Of a stretch of DNA of 6,054 nt, positions 1-6,054 are shown piece by piece; position 1 is the first letter of the stretch; each line of letters starts with the position of its first letter. This DNA is from an uncultured Lentisphaeria bacterium. GTDB lineage: Bacteria > Verrucomicrobiota > Lentisphaeria > Victivallales > Victivallaceae. The notes beneath the pieces are model-generated. The model was not told the origin of the DNA. It saw only the letters and a program-made list of their open reading frames with translations, and made no database searches. Made by a program: the position numbers and the translations under genes. The stretch covers positions 1 to 6,054 of the forward strand of contig CALABZ010000033.1 in NCBI GenBank assembly GCA_937888615.1. The letters are read 5' to 3'.

Positions 1-556
1 CCATGTCGGAATAATCACTCCGCCATAATGGATAAGAACGACTGGTTGTTTCCAAATCAATACGCCTTCCACCGCTGGCACAATTGTCTATGACCAAATT
101 CGGATGACGCCGCCGCAGTTCGTCCCAAAACGTATACAGTCCTTCGATATGTCTTATTTCGGTCATTCCAATGCGATCAACCGAATCCGCGTTCTTCCAG
201 AAAGCCAGAGGGGACATGTTAAAATCCTGACGATAAATATCAACCTGGAAGTCTTTGATAAATCGGGAAACTACATCCGTAATATATTGACGCGCCTCGG
301 GAATCCCCAGATTAAGTAAATAAAAACAGGAATCTTTATCAGCCAGCATCCAATCCGGATGGTTTAGCGCCAGTGGAGTTTCCTTACATACCCGTTCCGG
401 TTCAAACCATAGAATAAATTCCATATTATTTTTGTGGATAATATCACTCAGTGGTTTTAGGCCGTCAGGAAATACCTCGCGCCGAATACGCCAATCTCCG
501 ACTTCTTTCTCCCACTGCCCGGTTGCGAACCCAGTGAGCTTCAACCCCGATTTCAT
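1..556 (-). CDS. C-terminal fragment of GH36-type alpha-galactosidase catalytic barrel (partial, continues past left edge)
   Basis: This open frame holds 178 genuine codons from base 535 to the edge. In order it shows VGDW (fragment residues 12-15), ILWFEPERV (41-49), YRQDFN with nucleophile Asp104, IDNCASGGRR (149-158) and LWRSDYSDM (170-178) with the expected acid/base Asp174. These blocks are the core of the GH36 active site. A gene caller would probably begin it at the ATG at 556-554, which overlaps the N-terminal fragment in another frame; the first seven codons would then be out-of-frame sequence of the parent gene. An AGG lies only two bases ahead of that ATG, too close for a good ribosome site, so independent translation is unlikely. 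It is best read as the second half of the broken gene starting at 1373. Confidence 0.85.
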   Translation of the reverse strand, partial: MKSGLKLTGFATGQWEKEVGDWRIRREVFPDGLKPLSDIIHKNNMEFILWFEPERVCKETPLALNHPDWMLADKDSCFYLLNLGIPEARQYITDVVSRFIKDFQVDIYRQDFNMSPLAFWKNADSVDRIGMTEIRHIEGLYTFWDELRRRHPNLVIDNCASGGRRIDLETTSRSYPLWRSDYSDM

Positions 557-1373
557 GTCCTTTTTCAACGGCTTTTACCTCCCCATCAAAGGTCAATGAT
601 GCGGGGTTTAGGTGATGAGAACACATAGTCATATGCGCAACAGGAGGGATGGCAACTTCTCCTTGTTTTCTTATTGTATAATGTTCAAGAATAATTTTTC
701 TGAGCAGATTATTACCCGTGATAGGATCATCACCATACCAGTCAATCAAAAGGATACGCGGAGTGCGTATCTTCTCGCCCGGATGAAGTCGCAAATGAGT
801 TTTTGCCATACCCGCTGATATCTGCAGTTGTTTGTCGTCTCTGGCAAATGAGGCCAGCCATTGTCCTGACCATCCCACAGCCAGCATTAATCCTGAATTC
901 TCTGTTATCTGCAGATTCATAAATGGCAATGCATTGTCAGAGGATCGTCCCCCCTCAGGCCGGATTTCAAATGCAGCGGGATAATGCCCTCCTATGCCCG
1001 TGTGTAAAGGAGTGAAATCATCAATGACACAAGTGCTTCCCCTGGCATGATGCAGATATACAGGTTTTTCAAAATCAACTTCAATATTCGTATCCAGAGG
1101 CAGAATATTCTCAATTAAGCCAGTGTCTTTATCGCCTTTATTTTCAAAACTTACAACCCATTCGGCGGCAGGAAATTTATCAAATGAACGAATATCAATA
1201 GATACGATGAGACGAGACATCGGATCTTCAAATTTCATCCGGCGCAGTTGCCCGCTTTCATTTTTTATTGTTTCTTCAGTCAATTCCCAGGATGGCAGAA
1301 AATCTTTCGAAGATTTGCCATCCAGTATAAATGACATTGGCTGCTTATCTTTAGACCATTTACTAATAAACAT
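465..1373 (-). CDS. N-terminal fragment of GH36-type alpha-galactosidase (302 codons, ends by frameshift)
   Basis: Residues 1 to about 215 form the N-terminal beta-sandwich domain usual in GH36 enzymes, recognisable from PMSFILDGKSSKDFLPSW near the start and AVGWSGQW at about 165-171. Residues from about 220 (NNLLRKIILEHY) enter the catalytic barrel. Homology stops at GVEA (residues 276-279); the last 23 residues are out-of-frame translation ending at a TGA at 465-467. The ATG at 1373 is supported by an AGAGGA ribosome site four bases upstream, by an in-frame TAA further upstream with no other ATG between, and by agreement with the usual N-terminus of the family. There is no signal peptide. 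The fragment alone lacks both catalytic aspartates and cannot be active. It lies 80 bases behind the esterase gene, probably in the same transcript. Confidence 0.85.
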   Translation of the reverse strand: MFISKWSKDKQPMSFILDGKSSKDFLPSWELTEETIKNESGQLRRMKFEDPMSRLIVSIDIRSFDKFPAAEWVVSFENKGDKDTGLIENILPLDTNIEVDFEKPVYLHHARGSTCVIDDFTPLHTGIGGHYPAAFEIRPEGGRSSDNALPFMNLQITENSGLMLAVGWSGQWLASFARDDKQLQISAGMAKTHLRLHPGEKIRTPRILLIDWYGDDPITGNNLLRKIILEHYTIRKQGEVAIPPVAHMTMCSHHLNPASLTFDGEVKAVEKGHEIGVEAHWVRNRAVGERSRRLAYSARGIS

Positions 1374-1377
1374 TTTA

Positions 1378-1383
1378 TCCTCT
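1378..1383 (-). promoter_or_regulatory. Ribosome binding site of the alpha-galactosidase gene
   Basis: AGAGGA lies four bases before the ATG at 1373. It is the clearest Shine-Dalgarno sequence in the window and decides this start, since no other ATG lies between it and an upstream in-frame TAA. Confidence 0.6.
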
Positions 1384-1395
1384 CTATTGGAGCAT

Positions 1396-1440
1396 GACTG
1401 GGAATTTTATATTACAACAACTGATGTTTTTCCCACTGTC
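1396..1440 (-). repeat. Intercistronic inverted repeat between esterase and alpha-galactosidase genes
   Basis: On the minus strand GAC-ag-TGGGAA pairs with TTCCCA-GTC: nine base pairs with a two-base bulge around a 25-base loop. It occupies most of the 80-base gap between the two genes. No T-run follows it, so it does not look like an intrinsic terminator. It could be an mRNA processing or stabilising hairpin, or chance pairing in an AT-rich gap. Confidence 0.3.
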
Positions 1441-1453
1441 TGTTTTCATTGAA

Positions 1454-3385
1454 TCACCACCTGTCGGTTCGAAACGGAGAAGCGGGAAGGCCGGCATTAT
1501 TATAAAGGTTGGCGGAGGACGGATTATCCGCCCAGGCATAACGAACCGCTTGTGGAAAGTCCACTCCATCGGCCCTTACGATAACACTGCTGCCCTTAAT
1601 GTCCGCTTGAGCCGGAACAAATACTTTTTCGTCACCGGCGATAACAAACCCCAGCAGTTCTTTGCCATGACAAACCAATTCGGAGCCGAAACACTCAAAG
1701 TCTATTCGGATTGAGTCCCTGTTAATGATATGGGATTTGTACAATGGCCCTGATTTGATTATCGGTTTCCCATAAGTATCAGCCAGAGCCCATAGTGCCA
1801 GCCGTTCTCCCACATCCGCTTTATTTCGCGGATGGACATTATCCGCCTCTCCGATATCAATGGTAACCGCCAGACCGGTATTCGGCTCACTCAGACTGTT
1901 CAGTTGAGCCTCCCGAATAAAGGCCCATTCGGAATCAGGCTGAAAATCTTTCGGTTTGCAAAAATTCGCAAGCTGAACAATCAGAAATGGGAAATCCCCC
2001 TGGCCCCAAAAGAAACGCCAGTCGCGGATCAGGTCTGTCATCATGCGAAAGTATTTTTCCTTAGATGTTGCGTTAGCTTCGCCCTGATACCATATTATGC
2101 CGCGAACAGCATAAGGAATTACGGGGTTAACCAAATTGTCAAATAAAATATGAGGGGTATTCGGATTGCCGGGGCCTGGCTCCAGACTGGGGGATAACAC
2201 ATTACCAATGTTCTTTTCCACGAAGAATTTCCATTCTCCGGAAAGTGCGATAGCTTGCTCAGGGGATTCCTTCGGGTAGAGCATCATAGCATGGGCAGGT
2301 CCGATCAGTCCGCCGTTATCGGCAAATGAATATACTCGCACGGCAATCGCGTTTTCGCCATGCCTCAATATGGTTGACGAGATTTGATATTTACGCGTAA
2401 CATTCCAATATTGCGTCTCGATCCCGTGTCCCATGCCTCCTGTCTTAACTCCGTTGAAATAACTTTCATCATGTTTATCGATCGCACCGAGTTCAAGACA
2501 GAGATCTTTATTGAGCCATCCATCCGGGATATTAACTTTTTTCCGGAACCATAAAGCGCCGTTGAATACAACTCCACGCTGTTTCCAACTGCCGGGCAAC
2601 ACCATGGTGTTCCATTTGTTGTCATTGAAATTCAATTCGGCATATCCCTGACTGAGTCCGTTATTTCCTTCGTCTGAAATTAACTTTGGACTAAGCCGAT
2701 GGGAAACTCGTTCTCCCGGATCGTAAAGCGAAAGATGACGATATGGCTTCCAGTATACCGGATCGGAGGTCATCATATCAACCTTATGAACCAGATCGCA
2801 AAAATACTCATTACGTAACAGTGTTTCCCGACTGATCCATGCTTCAATCTGAGTTCCGCCCCAGGCATTACAAATAATACCGACAGCAATATCCAGTTCC
2901 CTATGCAATCTATCTGCGAAATGATATGCAACGGCTGAAAAATCCAATATGGCTTCATTTTCTGCAATAATCCATTCAGCATCGCATTCCTGTTGTTTCC
3001 CCGCCAGGGCCAGATGCGGCATTGAATACATTCTTAACATTGGTGTTGAGATATGAGAAAATTCCTTTCTACAGCATCCCAACATTCGAAACGTAAACTC
3101 CATATTGGACTGTCCTGACGCAAGCCATACTTCTCCGATATAAATATCTTCGGCGCCGGCCCTATCTCCGGTAACCAGATCAATGGCTTCCAACCGATAA
3201 GGACCGCCAGCAGGCATGGATGGCAACCGAACCAGGAATTTCCCATCCGATCCGGACAATGATTCTGCCCGGACCGGACCTAGCGTTATCGCAACTTTAC
3301 GGCGCGGAGATATCCATCCCCATATCGGAATCGGCATATCTCGTTGGAGTACGGCATGATCGCCAAATAATGCTGCCAGTTTCAT
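1454..3385 (-). CDS. Sialate O-acetylesterase-like SGNH carbohydrate esterase with inserted beta-sandwich domain
   Basis: A 643-residue protein of the sialate O-acetylesterase (SASA) group of SGNH hydrolases, which remove acetyl esters from sugars; the true substrate in bacterial polysaccharide clusters is often not sialic acid. The opening LFGDHAVLQRDMPIPIWGW (residues 6-24) is the family's N-terminal beta domain. ASGQSNME (89-96) carries the nucleophile Ser93; NAWGGT (173-178) and WYQGEAN (432-438) supply oxyanion-hole blocks; DNVHP (515-519) gives the catalytic Asp515 and His518. Between about residues 250 and 390 lies an inserted jelly-roll domain resembling the GH2 sugar-binding domain (GALWFRKKVNIPDGW; LGAIDKHDESYFNG), common in the longer family members. 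The start matches the family and has an in-frame TGA at 3394-3392, so there is no hidden signal peptide. It begins 11 bases after the beta-helix gene stop, with no clear ribosome site, which suggests coupled translation. The gene looks intact. Confidence 0.92.
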   Translation of the reverse strand: MKLAALFGDHAVLQRDMPIPIWGWISPRRKVAITLGPVRAESLSGSDGKFLVRLPSMPAGGPYRLEAIDLVTGDRAGAEDIYIGEVWLASGQSNMEFTFRMLGCCRKEFSHISTPMLRMYSMPHLALAGKQQECDAEWIIAENEAILDFSAVAYHFADRLHRELDIAVGIICNAWGGTQIEAWISRETLLRNEYFCDLVHKVDMMTSDPVYWKPYRHLSLYDPGERVSHRLSPKLISDEGNNGLSQGYAELNFNDNKWNTMVLPGSWKQRGVVFNGALWFRKKVNIPDGWLNKDLCLELGAIDKHDESYFNGVKTGGMGHGIETQYWNVTRKYQISSTILRHGENAIAVRVYSFADNGGLIGPAHAMMLYPKESPEQAIALSGEWKFFVEKNIGNVLSPSLEPGPGNPNTPHILFDNLVNPVIPYAVRGIIWYQGEANATSKEKYFRMMTDLIRDWRFFWGQGDFPFLIVQLANFCKPKDFQPDSEWAFIREAQLNSLSEPNTGLAVTIDIGEADNVHPRNKADVGERLALWALADTYGKPIIKSGPLYKSHIINRDSIRIDFECFGSELVCHGKELLGFVIAGDEKVFVPAQADIKGSSVIVRADGVDFPQAVRYAWADNPSSANLYNNAGLPASPFRTDRW

Positions 3386-3396
3386 ATTTGATCAAG

Positions 3397-5787
3397 TTAT
3401 TTTGAGGCTTTTGGGGAATCATTTTCGGCTTCCACGATTTTCTTAGGTACGGCATCTATTATTACCGTGGTGTCCAGTGCGTTCCCGGTATAGGGTTCTT
3501 TTACTCCGGAAAACTGATTTTCCCGGACCAAGACCCCTTCCGGAGCTTGAAAAGGAAGCGTTGGGCAGGCGCTTGCGCGCCAATCAACGGTCAGACCGCA
3601 GTTGTAAGGTTCGATAAAATCCCTTTCGGCATCGACCCGAATTCCGCTGTCACTGTCAGCTATCCGACAATGTTCTACGATAACATCGGTGACCAGTCCG
3701 CGCACACGGATCACGCCATTATTGTGGATACAGTGTCTCCGTACAACCTGCCAGCGGCTGGGAGAAAGATTCCGTTTTCGTGCAACATTCTCACCCAAAG
3801 CGTTTTGAACCCATGCCGGCGTTTGTTCCATCCAGCAGGTTTCTCCCACTTCGTACATCGGATCGGATGTCTCGCCCAATGGAGCAGATAGCATACGACA
3901 GGCGCCATGGACTAGCATTTCAGTTTCGCCTCCGAGCCAGCGATCAACTTCCGGGACCCCGCCGCCCCAGCCGTTGCCTACCAGAGTTTCATTGTCAAGA
4001 AACTGATTGTACCAGCTCAGGTCAACGCGACTCATTTTAGAAAGATCTTTACGTCCGGCCCATTGCCCCATATATCCAAGCGAATTAAAGTTACTAGTGC
4101 GTATCCCTTTATTACCTGCAACAATGCATTCACAGTTACCAGGATAAAGCTGAACAATCGTTCCCCCATCACTGCAGACGTTGTCAATAATCAGATGCTG
4201 TCGGTTGCAGCAACCAATCGCAATATAACTGGTGTCATCCGGTAATACATCCCATGGACGGTCTATTTTTACTTTTTTGTCCTTGGGGTAATCGGTAACA
4301 AACCGCAGTTGTCCTGTTCCGCGTCCATCTACTACAAAAACAACAGTTCCGTACTTGTTGGGGAGTGAGCCTTTTCCCTGTTCAGCAAACCAGGAGTCGA
4401 CCAATTCAAATTTATTATCATCAATATTTATTATTTTTCCGAAATAGGCGGTTCCGTGGCCGTCAAAAGTAAGACATTCATGGTCCCCCGTGTACAAATG
4501 TTGCGTTCGGTTACCGCGATAATAAACGTGCTGGATAAGAGAGGTACCGAATAATCCAATACAACTGCCACTGGATATCATCCCCCCCTGATATTCATTG
4601 TTCTCAAATACGATTTCGCTTCCGCCCAAAAAACTATTGCCGAAACCACATATCTTATTATTGCTGATAACTGAACCACGTCCATTATAGACAGCAATCC
4701 CAACCTTTGACAGGATGTCGCAGTTAATAATCCGTACATTTTCCCCCCATAACTCGATACCAGGACCTCCCCATTCATCGGCTTTGGGAACTGGGCGCTT
4801 ATGATGAGCTCTATTACTTTGTAATGGAGTGGTCATGTAAAACGGGTTTGCCCTGATTAATACATTTTCTATCCTAACATTACTGTCGCCCTTGATGATA
4901 CTATGCAAGGGGCCTTGGGCATAGATTGCCAAATCCTCAATTGAACTGTTATTCGCACAATCCAGAAGACATGGCAAAGCTTTTTCCTTATCGGGCCACC
5001 ACAACGAGGTCAGATTGGCTCCTGCGCCACGCAACGTTACGTTTTCCATGACGAACAGTTGTGAATCCATAAAAATCATTGGGCGCAAACCGGAATCAAT
5101 TCTGAAGCGGCCGCGTGGAATTTTGATGATCGCTCCGCCATGGATGCAACGCGCCCTTTCCATCGTCTGGACAAAAGCCATAGTCGAGTCCCTGGTTCCT
5201 GTCGGGTCAGCATCAGGATGATCGCATAAGTTGATTTCCGGTCTGGTATCCGGAGTGCGCTGGATAACTTTTACTGTTCCTGCTTCATTCCAGATGCTGC
5301 CATTAAATGCGGATACTGGATATTCTCCATTGGCAATATCCGGCGGCAGGATGGCTTTCAGTTCATAGCAGTCATTAAACTCGCATTTAAGTTCATGATC
5401 ACCGACCTTTATTTTCGATGCACCATCCAGGCAGAGGCTTTTCCCGAACAATCGCAGCCAATCTCCGGAATAAGCGATATCAACGCCACCGTCACCTTGC
5501 TTCCACCAGACCTCAGGTGCATTAACCATGAACTCGTCGGAAAAAACTTTGTCTTGTCTTACGCGACACTTCCAGGCTCCGTATTTCAAGGTCCCGGGAA
5601 TAACGGCTTTAATACATTGCCGGGACTGTTGAAGCGATTCGAGTGCCACCCAGTTGTCGGTTTTCGCATTTTCCGTCAGCTCTACAATTGCGTTTGCGGT
5701 AAAATCTTCACCGGCAATCATCAATGTTTCATTTGGTTTAACCGGCGATGAGTGCCAAAATATGACTGGTTTATTCTGCTTTTTCAT
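3397..5787 (-). CDS. Right-handed parallel beta-helix protein with tandem Ig-like N-terminal domains, putative polysaccharide lyase or hydrolase
   Basis: A 796-residue protein, first gene of the cluster. Residues 1 to about 90 and 91 to about 178 look like two Ig/IPT-type beta domains (PVIFWHSSPVKPNETLMIAG, then VDIAYSGDWLRLFGKSL). At about 184 the pectate-lyase-3-type opening begins: DHPDADPTGTRDST (189-202), then GGAIIKIPRGRFRI (217-230). Turns of beta-helix follow to about 775, rich in repeats such as NVRIENVLIRAN, NVRIINCDILS and DVIVEHCRIADSDSGI. A non-helical excursion at about 460-525 contains GRGTGQLRF and PWDVLPDDTS. This fold occurs in pectin and other polysaccharide lyases, GH28-like hydrolases and binding proteins; I cannot name the substrate or a sure catalytic residue. 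The ATG is fixed by an in-frame TAA 18 bases upstream. There is no signal peptide, and there are 24 cysteines. Fold is confident; enzyme activity is inferred. Confidence 0.85.
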   Translation of the reverse strand: MKKQNKPVIFWHSSPVKPNETLMIAGEDFTANAIVELTENAKTDNWVALESLQQSRQCIKAVIPGTLKYGAWKCRVRQDKVFSDEFMVNAPEVWWKQGDGGVDIAYSGDWLRLFGKSLCLDGASKIKVGDHELKCEFNDCYELKAILPPDIANGEYPVSAFNGSIWNEAGTVKVIQRTPDTRPEINLCDHPDADPTGTRDSTMAFVQTMERARCIHGGAIIKIPRGRFRIDSGLRPMIFMDSQLFVMENVTLRGAGANLTSLWWPDKEKALPCLLDCANNSSIEDLAIYAQGPLHSIIKGDSNVRIENVLIRANPFYMTTPLQSNRAHHKRPVPKADEWGGPGIELWGENVRIINCDILSKVGIAVYNGRGSVISNNKICGFGNSFLGGSEIVFENNEYQGGMISSGSCIGLFGTSLIQHVYYRGNRTQHLYTGDHECLTFDGHGTAYFGKIINIDDNKFELVDSWFAEQGKGSLPNKYGTVVFVVDGRGTGQLRFVTDYPKDKKVKIDRPWDVLPDDTSYIAIGCCNRQHLIIDNVCSDGGTIVQLYPGNCECIVAGNKGIRTSNFNSLGYMGQWAGRKDLSKMSRVDLSWYNQFLDNETLVGNGWGGGVPEVDRWLGGETEMLVHGACRMLSAPLGETSDPMYEVGETCWMEQTPAWVQNALGENVARKRNLSPSRWQVVRRHCIHNNGVIRVRGLVTDVIVEHCRIADSDSGIRVDAERDFIEPYNCGLTVDWRASACPTLPFQAPEGVLVRENQFSGVKEPYTGNALDTTVIIDAVPKKIVEAENDSPKASK

Positions 5788-5789
5788 TA

Positions 5790-5804
5790 CCCTGATAGAT
5801 CCTT
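5790..5804 (-). promoter_or_regulatory. Two off-spaced ribosome binding candidates for the beta-helix gene
   Basis: AAGGA (5804-5800) lies twelve bases and AGGG (5793-5790) two bases before the ATG at 5787. One is too far and one too close for an ideal Shine-Dalgarno site. The in-frame TAA upstream leaves no other ATG for an intact N-terminal domain, so one of the two, or neither, serves this start. Confidence 0.35.
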
Positions 5805-5813
5805 ATGCGTTTT

Positions 5814-5846
5814 CAGGTTTAAGCTATTGCTCCGAAACAAAACCTG
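5814..5846 (-). repeat. Leader inverted repeat ahead of the beta-helix gene
   Basis: CAGGTTT and AAACCTG form a perfect seven-base-pair stem with a 19-base loop, ending about 26 bases before the ATG at 5787. In an mRNA starting near 5895 it would fold in the 5' leader just ahead of the ribosome site. It may tune translation or be chance; no known riboswitch pattern was recognised. Confidence 0.3.
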
Positions 5847-5902
5847 TTATAATTTTTTGCGGCTCGGAACTGGCTTTAAATTACAACTGATTTTGTTTCT
5901 GT

Positions 5903-5931
5903 TTTATAGTTAGTGTTTTTAGTATTTTTCA
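5903..5931 (-). promoter_or_regulatory. Weak sigma70-like promoter candidate for the cluster
   Basis: TGAAAA (5931-5926) and TATAAA (5908-5903) on the minus strand are 17 bases apart. The -10 box is good and the -35 box matches only three of six consensus bases. Transcription would start near 5895 and leave a leader of about 108 bases. The -35 box overlaps the end of the inverted repeat at 5930-5979, an arrangement that would suit an activator-dependent promoter. A second -10-like TATAAC at about 5847-5852 has no matching -35 box. Confidence 0.25.
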
Positions 5932-5979
5932 TCAGCCAATAAAGATATTGATTTGGTTAATATCATTCACTGGCTGATG
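5930..5979. repeat. Nested inverted repeat upstream of the cluster, candidate operator
   Basis: CATCAGCCA (5930-5938) and TGGCTGATG (5971-5979) are a perfect nine-base inverted repeat. Inside it, GATATT (5944-5949) and AATATC (5959-5964) form a second inverted repeat with nearly the same centre (about 5954). No T-run follows on either strand, so an intrinsic terminator is unlikely. The position, some 145-190 bases before the first gene and touching the candidate -35 box, fits a regulator-binding site; a 3' hairpin of an upstream gene is the main alternative. Confidence 0.5.
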
Positions 5980-5990
5980 GTGACTAATAA

Positions 5991-6054
5991 TTATTTTAAG
6001 ATCATGATTGGCCAGAGGTCAGGTCTGATATAGCAATGTGCTCCTTTTTCGCTT
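5991..6054 (-). other. Right edge: possible last codons of an upstream minus-strand gene, frame undecided
   Basis: All three minus-strand frames are open from the edge, ending at a TGA at 6019-6021, a TGA at 6002-6004 and a TAA at 5991-5993. The last frame reads GAHCYIRPDLWPIMILK, protein-like but too short to judge. This stretch may be the tail of another gene of the same cluster or plain intergenic DNA. Between it and 5788 I see no coding sequence. Confidence 0.2.

Larger units (their letters stand above)
1..1373 (-). pseudogene. Alpha-galactosidase (clan GH-D, GH36-type), frameshifted and cut by the left window edge
   Basis: Two reading frames on the minus strand together encode one GH36-type alpha-galactosidase, a retaining enzyme that removes terminal alpha-linked galactose from oligo- or polysaccharides. 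Frame one (from 1373) gives the N-terminal beta-sandwich domain and the start of the (beta/alpha)8 barrel as far as GVEA (about base 537). Frame two (from base 535 to the edge) continues with TGFATGQWEKEVGDW, LWFEPERV, the YRQDFN block (nucleophile Asp codon 224-226), NCASGGRR, and WRSDYSD (expected acid/base Asp codon 14-16). The family normally has a W-x-D-x-G stretch exactly at the junction; here the W-x-D part is missing. Beyond the break there is no stop, so the lesion looks recent or is an assembly artefact. The 3' end lies outside the window. Family assignment is firm; whether the cell makes an active enzyme is doubtful. Confidence 0.85.

Noticed and set aside
1123..1714. Two overlapping plus-strand frames of just over 100 codons across the esterase to alpha-galactosidase junction
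   Set aside because: They run antisense through both conserved genes and have no recognisable content.
3547..3891. Plus-strand open frame of 114 codons, with overlapping smaller ones
   Set aside because: Antisense to the C-terminal beta-helix turns; composition and motifs do not look like a protein family.
5395..5751. Plus-strand open frame of 118 codons opposite the beta-helix gene
   Set aside because: It lies wholly antisense to the well-supported Ig-like domains, shows no family motif and has no convincing ribosome site; it is a shadow frame.
5930..5979. Intrinsic terminator at the nested inverted repeat
   Set aside because: No T-run follows the stem on either strand (the minus strand continues with an A-rich stretch), and the inner part is AT-rich.
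5986..6008. Short palindromes AATAATTATT and ATCATGAT
   Set aside because: Short AT-rich palindromes are expected by chance and have no positional link to a promoter or gene start.
6016..6025. Tandem AGGTC AGGTC at the right edge
   Set aside because: Only two five-base units; too short to call a repeat array or binding site.

Overview
This window carries one minus-strand gene cluster for breaking down complex carbohydrate. In the direction of transcription (right to left) it holds three genes: a 796-residue right-handed beta-helix protein with Ig-like N-terminal domains (5787-3397), a 643-residue SGNH-type sialate O-acetylesterase-like carbohydrate esterase (3385-1454), and a clan GH-D (GH36-type) alpha-galactosidase (from 1373, running off the left edge). 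The gaps are 11 and 80 bases, and all three genes point the same way, so a single operon is likely. No tRNA, rRNA, CRISPR array or transposon was seen.

The alpha-galactosidase is broken in this sequence. Its N-terminal part reads in one frame down to about base 537. The rest of the catalytic domain, including the YRQDFN nucleophile block, the NCASGGRR block and the WRSDYSD acid/base block, continues without a stop in a different frame to the left edge. The break falls on the W-x-D-x-G substrate-binding motif and appears to have removed it. No one- or two-base correction restores that motif, which argues for a small deletion over a simple base-call error. The left edge also truncates the gene.

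The right end (5788-6054) is non-coding upstream DNA, possibly with the last codons of another gene at the very edge. It holds a 9-bp inverted repeat around a nested 6-bp inverted repeat, a weak sigma70-like promoter candidate abutting it, and a smaller hairpin in the presumed leader. The inverted repeat is the best candidate for an operator.

Organism: the protein style fits a heterotrophic bacterium of the PVC group (Lentisphaerota, Kiritimatiellota or Verrucomicrobiota), many of which carry large sets of such enzymes. This is a judgement from family resemblance and moderate GC; nothing in the window fixes the taxon. None of the three starts has a signal peptide, each has an in-frame stop just upstream, and the beta-helix protein has 24 cysteines. 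The set may therefore act inside the cell on imported oligosaccharides. A plausible joint role is removal of acetyl groups and alpha-galactosyl residues from a decorated plant or host glycan, with the beta-helix protein cleaving or binding the chain. The actual substrate cannot be read from the sequence.
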